Shown here piece by piece: positions 1 through 8,627 of a DNA stretch of 64,000 nt; the first letter of the stretch is position 1, and each line of letters begins with the position of its first letter. The stretch comes from Roseiarcus sp963794655. GTDB taxonomy: Bacteria > Pseudomonadota > Alphaproteobacteria > Rhizobiales > Beijerinckiaceae. Under the pieces are notes generated by a model that did no database searches, was not told the DNA's origin, and worked only from the letters and a program-made list of their open reading frames with translations. Made by a program: the position numbers and the translations under genes. The stretch is taken from NCBI GenBank assembly GCA_963794655.1, contig CAWCEV010000006.1, positions 558,001 to 622,000 on the forward strand. Reading direction: 5' to 3'.

Positions 1-132
1 CTCCTGGGTCGGGATATGCGGCCCCCAGCCGACGCTGCCGTAGGACGAAGACGTCCCCTGCTCGGCCAGCGCCGCAGCCGGCGCGAGCACGACCGCCGCG
101 CCGAAGGCGATCAAAGCGATTGTCTTGACCAT
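1..132 (-). CDS. Secreted protein of unknown function, 5' end only
   Basis: Only the first 44 codons are in the window; the gene runs off the left edge. It begins with an ATG preceded by GAGGAA and encodes a clear Sec signal peptide: MVKTIA, a hydrophobic run, then an AAALAEQ-type cleavage site. The visible mature part is Gly/Ser/Tyr-rich. It diverges from purH, with about 190 bp between the two starts, which must hold both promoters. The protein is not recognised and no function is proposed. Confidence 0.6.
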   Translation of the reverse strand, partial: MVKTIALIAFGAAVVLAPAAALAEQGTSSSYGSVGWGPHIPTQE

Positions 133-326
133 TGAAGTGTTCCTCAAAACCGGTTCGTTCCGAACCCGTGCGCTCAATGTAGGAAACGCTCGCGCCGTGG
201 ACAATGCCCCGAGCGCGTAACGTTCTGGTGACCGGAATTTCTGTCGCCGCGACAGTTCCGGCGCGGTTCCCATCGTGCTATTGCACTGCAACAAACTCGT
301 CACACGAGGCAGCGGGGCGTTCGCCG

Positions 327-1928
327 ATGGCAACCGATATCGTCAGGGTCGGGCGGGCGCTCATTTCCGTTTCCGACAAGTCGGGCCTCGTCGATCTGGC
401 GCGCGCGCTGGCTGACACCGGGATCGAACTTGTCTCGACCGGCGGCACTGCGGCGGCGCTGAGCGGCGCCGGCCTCGCCGTCGTCGACGTGGCCCAGGTC
501 ACCGGCTTTCCCGAGATGATGGACGGGCGGCTGAAGACGCTGCATCCGCGTGTGCACGGCGGCTTGCTCGCGGTCCGCTCCGAGCCGGCCCATCAGGCGG
601 CGATGATCGCCAACGACATCGCGCCGATCGACCTCCTGATCGTCAATCTCTATCCATTCGAGGCGACGGTGAGGGGAACCGCCCCGTTTGAGGACAGGAT
701 CGAGAATATCGACATAGGCGGCCCGGCGATGATCCGCGCCGGCGCCAAGAACCACAACGATGTGGCGGTGATCGTCGACGTCGCCGATTATCCCGCGCTG
801 ATCGAGGAATTGCGGCTTAACGGCGGGGCGACCAGCCTCGCCTTCCGCCGCCGGATGGCGCAGAAGGCCTATGCCCGGACCGCTGTCTACGACGCGGCGA
901 TCTCGAACTGGCTGGCGCGGGAGGTCGGCGAGCCCGCGCCGAAATGGCGCGCCTTCGGCGGCGTGCTGCATCAGAGTTTCGGCGCGCTGCGCTATGGCGA
1001 GAACCCGCATCAGCGCGCTGCGCTCTACCTCACCGCCGAGACGCGCGCAGGCGTGGCGACCGCGCGCCAGGTCCAGGGCAAGGAGCTATCCTACAACAAC
1101 ATCAACGACACCGACGCGGCCTATGAGCTCGTGGCCGAATTCGACCCGGAAGAAAGCGCCGCCGTGGCGATCATCAAGCACGCCAACCCGTGCGGCGTCG
1201 CGCTCGGCGCAACGCTGATCGAGGCCTACGAGAAGGCGCTCGCATGCGATCCCGTTTCGGCCTTCGGCGGGGTCATCGCGCTCAATCGGCGGCTCGACGG
1301 GCCAAGCGCGCGCAAGATCGTCGAGATCTTCACCGAGGTGATCATCGCGCCCGAGGCGGATGAACAGGCGGTGGCGATCGTGGCGGCGAGACGGAACCTT
1401 CGGCTCCTGATCGCCGGCGCGCTGCCCGACGCGGGCGCTCCGACCGTTACGGTGCGGTCGGTCGCCGGCGGCCTTCTGGTCCAGGATCGCGACAACGGCG
1501 CGCTCGACGGCTCGGCGCTGAAAGTCGTGACGAAACGCGCCCCGACCTCAAGCGAGATGGCGGACCTCACATTCGCCTGGCGGGTCGGCAAGCACGTGAA
1601 GTCGAACGCCATCGTCTATGCGCGGGACGGCGCGACCGTGGGGATCGGCGCGGGGCAGATGTCGCGCGTCGATTCCGCTCGCCTCGCCGCGCGCAAGGCC
1701 AAGGAGGCGGCCGCGATCGCCGGCTGGCCGGAGCCGAAGACAAAAGGCTCGGTCGTCGCCTCCGACGCTTTCTTCCCATTCGCCGACGGCCTCATTGCGA
1801 CGATCGAGGCCGGCGCGACCGCGGTCATCCAGCCGGGCGGTTCGGTGCGCGACGCCGAGGTGATCGCCGCCGCCGACGAAGCGGGCGCGGCGATGGTGTT
1901 CACGGGCATGCGCCATTTCCGCCATTGA
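327..1928 (+). CDS. purH: Bifunctional AICAR transformylase / IMP cyclohydrolase PurH
   Basis: PurH carries out the last two steps of de novo purine synthesis: formylation of AICAR with 10-formyl-THF, then ring closure to IMP, in the cytosol. The N-terminal MGS-like cyclohydrolase domain (about residues 8-150) has SVSDKSG, LVSTGGT, GRLKTLHPRVHGG and IDIGGPAMIRAGAKN. The C-terminal transformylase domain has LRYGENPHQ, the KHANPCG catalytic motif, DPVSAFGG and FFPFADG, and ends in GMRHFRH. The ATG at 327 gives 533 residues, the usual family length. The frame is open to 204, but the upstream residues look non-coding. The gene is single and convergent with the secreted-protein gene at 1955. Confidence 0.97.
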   Translation: MATDIVRVGRALISVSDKSGLVDLARALADTGIELVSTGGTAAALSGAGLAVVDVAQVTGFPEMMDGRLKTLHPRVHGGLLAVRSEPAHQAAMIANDIAPIDLLIVNLYPFEATVRGTAPFEDRIENIDIGGPAMIRAGAKNHNDVAVIVDVADYPALIEELRLNGGATSLAFRRRMAQKAYARTAVYDAAISNWLAREVGEPAPKWRAFGGVLHQSFGALRYGENPHQRAALYLTAETRAGVATARQVQGKELSYNNINDTDAAYELVAEFDPEESAAVAIIKHANPCGVALGATLIEAYEKALACDPVSAFGGVIALNRRLDGPSARKIVEIFTEVIIAPEADEQAVAIVAARRNLRLLIAGALPDAGAPTVTVRSVAGGLLVQDRDNGALDGSALKVVTKRAPTSSEMADLTFAWRVGKHVKSNAIVYARDGATVGIGAGQMSRVDSARLAARKAKEAAAIAGWPEPKTKGSVVASDAFFPFADGLIATIEAGATAVIQPGGSVRDAEVIAAADEAGAAMVFTGMRHFRH

Positions 1929-1954
1929 GCGGGAGCGCCGCGCGGATAAAGCCG

Positions 1955-2476
1955 CTACTGGTCCGGCGAGACGATAACCGAAAGCCGGTCGCCGCCGACG
2001 CCGCTGAACTGGACCGCGAGCGGGCGGGGCGGCAGGTCGAACTTGACGCTCTTGCGCACGCCATCGCACCCCGTCGCGCCGCTGAAGGCCTTCGGATGCA
2101 AATACGTGTCGCCGTCGAGGACGTCGACCCAGCCGCCCGACGAGATCGTGATCCGGTAGATCCCCGCTTTGGCGGGCGCGGCGAGGGAAAAATGGCCCGC
2201 GAACGCGTTCGCCGATTTCGGCGCCCGCTCCGGCGGCTTCGGCAACCCTGCGCCGGCGAGCGGCTGAAGCTCGAGCGTCGTCGCGACGTTCAACGGAAGC
2301 GCCCCGCCATTGGCGAGCGACGGCTTGTCGGTGCGGATCAGCGCGGCGCGCTCGACCTCGAGCGGCCATTTAAAGCCGTCGCAGCCTGTTCCTTCCTGCG
2401 CCTGCGCCAGTCCCGGCGCCGCTGCGAGAGCGACGGCCAGGAATCCGACGGCGCACAGCCACCGGGCGAAGGTCAT
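1955..2476 (-). CDS. Secreted protein of unknown function behind two S41 peptidases
   Basis: 173 residues with an N-terminal signal peptide (MTFARWL, hydrophobic core, AQAQE cleavage region). The mature part has two Cys, in TGCDG motifs near both ends, and a beta-rich look (GIYRITISSGGWVDV, LAVQFSG), suggesting a small periplasmic beta-sandwich. Its ATG overlaps the stop of the upstream S41 peptidase (ATGA, 2473-2476), so it is translationally coupled and the last gene of the envC-ctpA-ctpA operon. A role in the cell envelope is inferred from position only. I do not recognise the family. Confidence 0.75.
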   Translation of the reverse strand: MTFARWLCAVGFLAVALAAAPGLAQAQEGTGCDGFKWPLEVERAALIRTDKPSLANGGALPLNVATTLELQPLAGAGLPKPPERAPKSANAFAGHFSLAAPAKAGIYRITISSGGWVDVLDGDTYLHPKAFSGATGCDGVRKSVKFDLPPRPLAVQFSGVGGDRLSVIVSPDQ

Positions 2477-3792
2477 TGTGAGGTTACGGCGGCCGTCGGC
2501 GGATCGGGGCTTCTCAGCGTGTCGGCCTTGGCGCCGTGCAGGAGCTCGACCGCCGCCTCCAGTTGCGTGTCCTTGGCGCGATCGGGCGGCACGTAGGCGT
2601 CCGACCCTTTCTCTTCCTCGCCGTCGTTCTTGAGGTGACCGGTCAGCGAGGCTTCGCCCATGCTGGACACTTTGCCCTTGAGATCGTCGGGGATGTTCTC
2701 GAGCACGCGGATGTCGGGGTCTATTCCCTTGGCCTGGATCGAGCGGCCGGACGGCGTGTAGTAGCGGGCGGTCGTCAGCTTGAGCGCGCCGTTTTCGCCG
2801 AGCGGCAGGATGGTCTGAACCGAGCCTTTGCCGAACGAGCGCGTACCGATCAGCGTCGCGCGCCTCAGATCCTGCAACGCGCCCGAGACGATCTCCGATG
2901 CGGAGGCCGAGCCGCCGTTGATCAGCACGACGAGCGGCTTGTCCTGCGCGAGGTCGACGCCGGGACGGGCGGAATAGCGCTGTCCCTGGTCAGGCGTTCG
3001 GCCGCGGGTCGAGACGATGTCGCCGCTGTCGACAAAAGCGTTGGTGATCTCGACCGCCTGGTTGAGCAGGCCGCCCGGGTTGTTACGGAGGTCGAGGATA
3101 TAGCCCTTGAGCTTCGCGGAGCCAGGGTCGGCGCGGAAGTGGTCGAAGGCCTTGCGCACCCCGTCATAGGCTTCCTGATTGAACTGGGTGATGCGGATAT
3201 AGCCGATGTCGTCGCCCTCGAGATGCGCGCGCACCGACTGGACGTGGATGATCTCGCGGACGATCGTGATCTCTTTCACGTCGTGATTGACGCCGCGCTC
3301 GATGGTCAGCTTCACCGGCGACTTGGCCGGACCACGCATCTTGTCGACCGCCTCCTTCAGGGTCAGGCCCTTGACGGCGGTGTCGTCAATCCTGGTGACG
3401 AGGTCGCCGGACATCATTCCGGCGCGCGCCGCGGGGGTGTCGTCGATCGGGCTCACCACCTTGACGAGCCCGCCCTCCATCATGACTTCGAGCCCGAGGC
3501 CGCCGAACTCCTCGCCCTTCATGCTGCTCTGGAAGTCCTGCAGCGCCTTCCGATCGAAATAGTTCGAATGCGGGTCGAGCGACGTCAGCATGCCGTCGAT
3601 CGCCGACTTGATCAATTTTTCGTCATCGGGCTTCTCGACATAGGTGTCGCGGACTTTGTTGAACACTTCGCTGAAGACCGCGAGCTTCTCGTTGGCGCCG
3701 GTCCCGGCGGCGCGCAGCGCGTCGTGCGAGGCGCCGACCAGCAGCACGCCGGCGACAGCCCCGCACGCAAGGTAGGAGAGTCCTTTCCTCAT
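2473..3792 (-). CDS. S41 family C-terminal processing peptidase, copy 2 (CtpA/Prc type)
   Basis: Periplasmic serine protease with a Ser-Lys dyad that trims C-termini of exported proteins. After an N-terminal signal/anchor it has the S41 N-terminal helical region (YVEKPDDEKLIKSAIDGML, DPHSNYF), a PDZ domain (GGLGLEV to KLTIERG) and the protease domain. The latter has ILDLRNNPGG, nucleophile motif GGSASASEIVSG and the Lys in SFGKGSVQT. The 439-residue length is normal. It is closely similar along its whole length to the peptidase encoded just upstream (3818-5221), so the pair arose by tandem duplication. Paralogues of this type are often annotated ctpA; specific substrates cannot be told. Confidence 0.93.
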   Translation of the reverse strand: MRKGLSYLACGAVAGVLLVGASHDALRAAGTGANEKLAVFSEVFNKVRDTYVEKPDDEKLIKSAIDGMLTSLDPHSNYFDRKALQDFQSSMKGEEFGGLGLEVMMEGGLVKVVSPIDDTPAARAGMMSGDLVTRIDDTAVKGLTLKEAVDKMRGPAKSPVKLTIERGVNHDVKEITIVREIIHVQSVRAHLEGDDIGYIRITQFNQEAYDGVRKAFDHFRADPGSAKLKGYILDLRNNPGGLLNQAVEITNAFVDSGDIVSTRGRTPDQGQRYSARPGVDLAQDKPLVVLINGGSASASEIVSGALQDLRRATLIGTRSFGKGSVQTILPLGENGALKLTTARYYTPSGRSIQAKGIDPDIRVLENIPDDLKGKVSSMGEASLTGHLKNDGEEEKGSDAYVPPDRAKDTQLEAAVELLHGAKADTLRSPDPPTAAVTSQ

Positions 3793-3817
3793 CGGAAGAC
3801 GCCTCTGTTCGGCTGCA

Positions 3818-5221
3818 TCAGTTCGGCTTGGCCGCGCCTGGCTGAGCGGGGTCGGACGGCGCCGCCGTCGCAGCGGGCGCGGCGGGTGGGTCGGTCTTCG
3901 CCGGAGCAGCCTCCGCCTTCACCGCCGGCTCCGGGTGTTTCACCCCGTGCAGGAGGTCGATCGCGGTGACAAGCTGATTGTCGTCCTTCTCGTCCGGCGG
4001 GACATAGGCCTGCGACGCAGAAGTGTCCTCGGCGCCGTTGGCGAGATGACCCTTGAGCGAGGCCTCGCCCTTCATGTCGTCCTTGCCCTTGAGGTCGTCG
4101 GGCACGTTCTCGAGCACCTTGATGTCGGGCTCGATGCCCTTGGCCTGGATGGATCGGCCGGACGGCGTGTAATAGCGCGCGGTCGTCAGGCGCAGCGCGC
4201 CATCTTGGCCGAGCGGCATGATCGTCTGCACCGAGCCCTTGCCGAACGAGCGGGTGCCGATCAGCGTCGCGCGCTTGTGATCCTGCAGCGCGCCGGACAC
4301 GATCTCCGACGCCGACGCCGAGCCGCCGTTGATCAGCACGACGAGCGGCTTGCCGCCCGAAAGATCGCCGCCCGTCTTGGCGTCGAACCGCTGCGTCTCG
4401 TCGGCCGTGCGGCCGCGAGTCGAGACGATCTCGCCCCGGTCGATGAACGAGTTGACGACATCGATCGACTGATCGAGCAATCCGCCGGGATTGTTGCGCA
4501 AATCGAGGATGTAGCCCTTGAACTTGTCGGCCGGAATCTCGCTGTGCAGCTTCTCCATCGCGGCCTTCAGGCCGTCCTCGGTCTGCTCGGTGAACTGGGT
4601 GATGCGGATATAGCCGATGTCGCCGTCCTCGACATGCGAGCGTACCGACTGGACGTGGATGAGGTCGCGGACGATGGTGAAGTCCTTGACCTCCTTCTTC
4701 GCGCCGCGGAGGATCTTGAGCTTCACCGGCGAGTTGATCGAGCCGCGCATCTTGTCGACCGCCTGATCGAGCGTCAGGCCCTGCGTCGACTGGTCGTCGA
4801 TCGCGGTGATGATGTCGCCGGACATCACGCCCGCCTTGGCGGCAGGCGTATCGTCGATCGGCGTCACCACTTTCACCAGGCCGTCTTCCTGCGTCACCTC
4901 GATGCCGAGGCCGCCGAATTCGCCCTTCGTCTGGACCTGCATGTCGCGGAACGCCTTGGCGTCCATGTAGCTCGAATGCGGGTCGAGGGAAGTGAGCATG
5001 CCGTTGATCGCGGCCTCGATCAGCTTCGACTCGTCGGGCTTCTCGACATAGTCGTTGCGGATCTTGTCGAACACGTCGCCGAACAGGTTGAGCTGCCGGT
5101 AGGTGTCTGCGGCCGCGGCGTAGGCGGAAGGACTGACGAAGAGGAGCGCCTGCGGCGCCGTGGCGGCTGCCGCTGCTCCCAGAATCACGCCAAGTCCCAA
5201 GTAACCGGTTTTACGAATCAT
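3818..5221 (-). CDS. ctpA: S41 family C-terminal processing peptidase, copy 1 (CtpA)
   Basis: Same architecture as its downstream neighbour: signal/anchor (MIRKTGYLGLGVI), helical region with DPHSSYMD, PDZ domain, and S41 catalytic domain with YILDLRNNPGG, GGSASASEIVSG (Ser) and SFGKGSVQT (Lys). A Pro/Ala-rich tail of about 35 residues follows. The ATG at 5221 is chosen because it overlaps the stop of the upstream EnvC-type gene as ATGA (5218-5221) and starts right at the signal sequence. The frame is open to 5257. The envC-ctpA pairing is common in Hyphomicrobiales and points to work on periplasmic cell-wall enzymes. Confidence 0.94.
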   Translation of the reverse strand: MIRKTGYLGLGVILGAAAAATAPQALLFVSPSAYAAAADTYRQLNLFGDVFDKIRNDYVEKPDESKLIEAAINGMLTSLDPHSSYMDAKAFRDMQVQTKGEFGGLGIEVTQEDGLVKVVTPIDDTPAAKAGVMSGDIITAIDDQSTQGLTLDQAVDKMRGSINSPVKLKILRGAKKEVKDFTIVRDLIHVQSVRSHVEDGDIGYIRITQFTEQTEDGLKAAMEKLHSEIPADKFKGYILDLRNNPGGLLDQSIDVVNSFIDRGEIVSTRGRTADETQRFDAKTGGDLSGGKPLVVLINGGSASASEIVSGALQDHKRATLIGTRSFGKGSVQTIMPLGQDGALRLTTARYYTPSGRSIQAKGIEPDIKVLENVPDDLKGKDDMKGEASLKGHLANGAEDTSASQAYVPPDEKDDNQLVTAIDLLHGVKHPEPAVKAEAAPAKTDPPAAPAATAAPSDPAQPGAAKPN

Positions 5222-6537
5222 CCGTGCGCCTTCTCGATATCTGCCTTCGCCCACCACGGTCCCGGGTCGATCGCCGTTCCGTCCTTACGCAACTCGATAT
5301 AGAGCACCGGGCGCGCTGCGCCAACAGCCGCTGCGGTCGCCATGCGGACGGAGCCGTCGCCCATGACGCCAATCGGTTCTCCCGCGAGGACGAACTCGCC
5401 GGACTTGACATTGATACGATCCATGCCGGCGAGAAGCACATAATATCCTCCGCCGGCGTCCAGGATCAAGAGTTGCCCGTAACTTCGATAAAGTCCGGCG
5501 AACAGAACCGCCCCGTCGGCCGGGGCCGAGACCGTCGCGCCGGCGGGCGTGGCCAATGAGAGCCCATGTTCGGTCCCGCCGAGGCCGTCGGGCGTGCCGA
5601 AGGTCTTCAGGATCGAGCCCGCGACGGGGAGCGGCAGCTGACCGCGGGCGTCGCCGAAGGAAATCTCGGGCTTGAGGCGTCCCGGATCGGACCCGCGCGC
5701 GGCCCGGGCCGCCGCCTCGATTTCCGCCGCCGCGGCGACATCGGCGGCCTTGCTTGCCGCGTTTTCGCTGTCCAGCCTGGCGATGAGATCCTTGAGCGAC
5801 GTCGCCTGCCTGGCGAGGTCGGCCGCGCGTTGCCGCTGCGAGCCGAGGGCGCCCTCCGCGGTGGCGAGCGATTGCTGGCGCGCGTCGATGAGGGCGCCGA
5901 GACGCATCTTATCGACCGCGAGCGCCTGGCCCCTCTGGGTCAGCTCGTCGCGCTCGACCGCGATCGCGTCCCTGGTCCTGGCAAGGTCGTCGAGATCCTT
6001 GCGGAGGGAGTCGGTCTGCGACTTCAATTCCGGGATGAGCGCGCCCATGACCGTCGCCGCCCGGACGGCTTCCGACATGTCGCCGGGCTTGACCAGAATC
6101 GCGGGCGGAGGACTGCTGCCCATCCGCTGAAGGGCGGCAAGCACATTCGCGATCACCGTCCGCCGGCGCTCGAGCGAATGCGTGAGTTCGTCGGCCGTCG
6201 CGTTGAGGCTCGCCAGTTTGTCGCCGGCTGCGGCGGCGCCGCGCTCGGCGTCCTGAACCTTGGCCGTGGTCTCGATCAGCGCCGCCGACAGGCGAGCCCG
6301 ATCGGCCCGAACCGACTCGATTTCGGCCTCGATCGCGCTGCGCTGCTCCTCAGACGCGCGCAGCGTATCCTCAACGCCGCGCAGCTCGGTCTCCTTGCTC
6401 GCGCGCTCCTGCTCGGTCGCGGCGGCAGGATCCGGCGGGGCGGGATCGGCCTGAGCCGTCAAAGCCGGCGCGAGCGAGGCGGCGAGGACCGCGCCCGCCG
6501 CTGCGGCTTGCCTGAGGCGGCTTAAGCGTTGCGACAT
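5218..6537 (-). CDS. Murein hydrolase activator, EnvC-like (degenerate M23/LytM domain)
   Basis: 439 residues. Signal peptide, then a long Ala/Glu/Arg-rich coiled coil (about residues 40-280), then a C-terminal LytM fold (about 305-430). The LytM domain has lost the zinc ligands of active M23 enzymes: the HxxxD position reads HGLSLA and the HLH position reads VLYIELR. It should therefore activate amidases during septum splitting rather than cut peptidoglycan, as known for EnvC/NlpD. The ATG at 6537 is preferred; a TTG at 6546 is in frame. It is the first gene of the operon with the two S41 peptidases. Confidence 0.9.
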   Translation of the reverse strand: MSQRLSRLRQAAAAGAVLAASLAPALTAQADPAPPDPAAATEQERASKETELRGVEDTLRASEEQRSAIEAEIESVRADRARLSAALIETTAKVQDAERGAAAAGDKLASLNATADELTHSLERRRTVIANVLAALQRMGSSPPPAILVKPGDMSEAVRAATVMGALIPELKSQTDSLRKDLDDLARTRDAIAVERDELTQRGQALAVDKMRLGALIDARQQSLATAEGALGSQRQRAADLARQATSLKDLIARLDSENAASKAADVAAAAEIEAAARAARGSDPGRLKPEISFGDARGQLPLPVAGSILKTFGTPDGLGGTEHGLSLATPAGATVSAPADGAVLFAGLYRSYGQLLILDAGGGYYVLLAGMDRINVKSGEFVLAGEPIGVMGDGSVRMATAAAVGAARPVLYIELRKDGTAIDPGPWWAKADIEKAHG

Positions 6538-6577
6538 GCGGGGCAAGAATCATGAAATCTAGCCAATATCGCGGCGC

Positions 6578-7060
6578 TCAGCGGCGATGATAGGGATGGC
6601 CGGCAAGAATTGTCACCGCCCGGTAAAGCTGCTCGCCGGCCATTACCCGGACGAGCTGGTGAGGCCAGGTCATCGAGCCGAAGCTGATGCTGCGATGCGC
6701 GGCTGGGCCGAGCGACGGATCGAGCCCGTCCGGCCCGCCGATCGCAACCGCATAGACCGGCCTCGACGCATCCCGCGCGTGGCCGATGTCGGCCGCCCAT
6801 TCCTCGCTGGTCGCGGGGGCCCCCCGCTCGTCGAGCAGCACCAGCGCGCCGCCTGCCGGCACGGCCGCTCGAATTGCGGCGCCTTCCTCGGCCCGCCGGT
6901 CTTCCGGCCGCCGCGCCCGCGATTCGGCGATCTCGCGAAGATCGACGCCGGCAAGGCCCGCGCTGCGGGCGGCATCAGCGAGCCGCTTGAGATAGCGATC
7001 GAACAGCAGCCGCTCCGGCCCCGCCTTCAGCTTGCCGACGCAAACCAGCGCGAGGCGCAT
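6578..7060 (-). CDS. rlmH: 23S rRNA (pseudouridine1915-N3)-methyltransferase RlmH
   Basis: SPOUT-class methyltransferase that methylates pseudouridine 1915 in helix 69 of 23S rRNA. The protein begins MRLALVCVGKLK and has LVLLDERG, FAIGG-like VAIGGPDGL and the C-terminal knot sequence SFGSMTWPHQLVRVM followed by EQLYRA and HPYHR, all diagnostic. It has 160 residues, family length 155-160. The ATG at 7060 lies 4 bp after the rsfS stop, so the two are co-transcribed as in most bacteria. A longer in-frame opening to 7273 runs over rsfS and is not used. Confidence 0.96.
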   Translation of the reverse strand: MRLALVCVGKLKAGPERLLFDRYLKRLADAARSAGLAGVDLREIAESRARRPEDRRAEEGAAIRAAVPAGGALVLLDERGAPATSEEWAADIGHARDASRPVYAVAIGGPDGLDPSLGPAAHRSISFGSMTWPHQLVRVMAGEQLYRAVTILAGHPYHRR

Positions 7061-7064
7061 CGCC

Positions 7065-7475
7065 TCAGCTCTTGCCGGGCTCTCCCGGCCGATCCGGGCT
7101 CCACATCTTTTCGAGGTTATAGAACCTGCGCACATCCGGGCGGAAGATGTGGACGATGGCGTTCTGGGCGTCGAGCAGGACCCAGTCGCATAGCGGCATC
7201 CCCTCGACCCGCGGCGACGGAAAGCCGGCGTCGCGACAGGCCTTGACCACCCGGTCGGCGATGGCGCCGACATGCACGCTCGAACGGCCGGAGGCGATGA
7301 TCATCCGGTCGGCGAGCGTCGTTCTGCCCAAAAGATCGATCGAGACGATGTCCTCGGCCTTCGCGTCCTCGAGTCCTTCAACGATGGTCTGGGACAGGAC
7401 GTCGGCCGTCGGCTTGCCGGTAGCGGCCGGGCTGCGGGCGGCGGGCGCCGCAGCGGAGAGAGGCGTGAGGGTCAG
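7065..7475 (-). CDS. rsfS: Ribosomal silencing factor RsfS, apparently initiated at CTG
   Basis: RsfS (DUF143) binds uL14 and blocks subunit joining in starvation. Family motifs are present: KAEDIVSIDL, LADRMIIASG, VEGMPLCDWVLLDA and HIFRPDVRRFYNLEKMW. The conserved N-terminal helix (VLSQTIVEGLEDAKAEDI) needs a start well upstream of the TTG at 7331, yet no ATG, GTG or TTG lies between that TTG and the preceding in-frame stop. A perfect AGGAGG (7485-7490) stands 9 bp before a CTG at 7475, with an ACG between them, so initiation at CTG is the best reading and gives 136 residues. The gene leads the rsfS-rlmH pair. Confidence 0.88.
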   Translation of the reverse strand: MTLTPLSAAAPAARSPAATGKPTADVLSQTIVEGLEDAKAEDIVSIDLLGRTTLADRMIIASGRSSVHVGAIADRVVKACRDAGFPSPRVEGMPLCDWVLLDAQNAIVHIFRPDVRRFYNLEKMWSPDRPGEPGKS

Positions 7476-7573
7476 CGTCGGGTTCCTCCTACGCGGGGCC
7501 GATTCTCGCGCCTCGCGTCACGGAAGATGCGACTTCGGCCACGTCTTTTCAAGCTCAGCGGCCAGGCGGGCGC

Positions 7574-8575
7574 TCACGTCGTCAGAACCACCTTGCCGAC
7601 GTGCTCGGCGCTCTCGATCCGCTCATGCGCCTTCGGCGCCTCTGTCAGCGGGAAAACCGAATCGATGACCGGCTTGCAGCGGCCCGCCTCGAGGAGCGGC
7701 CACACCCTGGCTTTGAGCGCTTCGGCGATGACCGCCTTCTCGGCGGCCGAACGGGGACGCAATGTCGAGCCGGTATGGACGAGACGCTTGACCATGAGCG
7801 GCCTCAGATCGACGGTCGCTTTTTGCCCGTTGAGGAATGCGATCTGCACGATCCGGCCGTCGAGGGCGGCGGCGGCGTAGTTGCGCTCGACGTAGTCCCC
7901 GCCGACCATGTCGAGGATGACGTCGGCGCCCCGGCCCTCAGTCGCCTCACGCGTGCGCGCGACGAAATCGTCCTTGCGATAGTTGACGCCAAGGTCGGCG
8001 CCGAGCCGTTCGCATTGCGCCGCCTTCTCGTCCGACCCGGCGGTCGCGATGACGCGGGCGCCGAACGCCTTGGCGAGCATGATCGCCGTCGTGCCGATGC
8101 CGGAGGTCCCGCCATGCACGAGCAGGGTTTCGCCGGCCTTGAGCGCGCCGCGGGAAAAGACATTGGTCCAGACGGTGAAATAGGTTTCCGGGACCGCGGC
8201 CGCTTCGATCACGGTCAGCCCCGCGGGGATCGGCAGCGCGTTGGTCTCGTGGGCGACGCAGTAGTCGGCATAGCCGCCCCCGGGAACGAGCGCGGTCACG
8301 CGCTCGCCCAGGCGGTGAAGGCTCGCGCCCGGCCCGAGCGCCACGACCTCGCCGGCGATTTCGAGGCCGAGCACGTCCGTGACGCCGGGCGGCGGCGGGT
8401 AATTTCCCTGGCGCTGATGGACGTCAGGCCGATTGACCCCCGCGGCTTCGACCCGAACGAGAATCTCGCGCTCGCCCGGCTCGGGCCGCGGCCGCTTTTC
8501 AATTTGCAGCGCCTCCGGGCCGCCGGGGCGGGGCGCGACAACGACGCGCATGCTTTGTTGAGTCTCGTCAGGCAT
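7574..8575 (-). CDS. NAD(P)H:quinone oxidoreductase, zinc-free MDR family (PIG3/QOR type)
   Basis: 333-residue medium-chain reductase. The N-terminal GroES-like domain has VEAAGVNRPDVHQRQGNYP and LGLEIAGEVV. The Rossmann domain has the nucleotide-binding motif VHGGTSGIGTTA and VILDMVGG. Zinc-ligand cysteines of alcohol dehydrogenases are absent, as usual for quinone oxidoreductases. The combination GNYPPPPG plus GGTSGIGTTAI matches the PIG3-type NADPH quinone oxidoreductase family. Substrate is unknown; such enzymes reduce small quinones and enals. The gene is probably monocistronic, 98 bp upstream of rsfS. Confidence 0.88.
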   Translation of the reverse strand: MPDETQQSMRVVVAPRPGGPEALQIEKRPRPEPGEREILVRVEAAGVNRPDVHQRQGNYPPPPGVTDVLGLEIAGEVVALGPGASLHRLGERVTALVPGGGYADYCVAHETNALPIPAGLTVIEAAAVPETYFTVWTNVFSRGALKAGETLLVHGGTSGIGTTAIMLAKAFGARVIATAGSDEKAAQCERLGADLGVNYRKDDFVARTREATEGRGADVILDMVGGDYVERNYAAAALDGRIVQIAFLNGQKATVDLRPLMVKRLVHTGSTLRPRSAAEKAVIAEALKARVWPLLEAGRCKPVIDSVFPLTEAPKAHERIESAEHVGKVVLTT

Positions 8576-8627
8576 ATGAACCTCTATCGGCCCCGCCGGC
8601 CGCAGTCACAAGAAGCGGCAGGTCCTG

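Noticed and set aside
3935..5302. Long open plus-strand frames opposite the S41 peptidases
   Set aside because: Antisense shadows; the minus-strand proteins have full catalytic motifs and the shadows have none.
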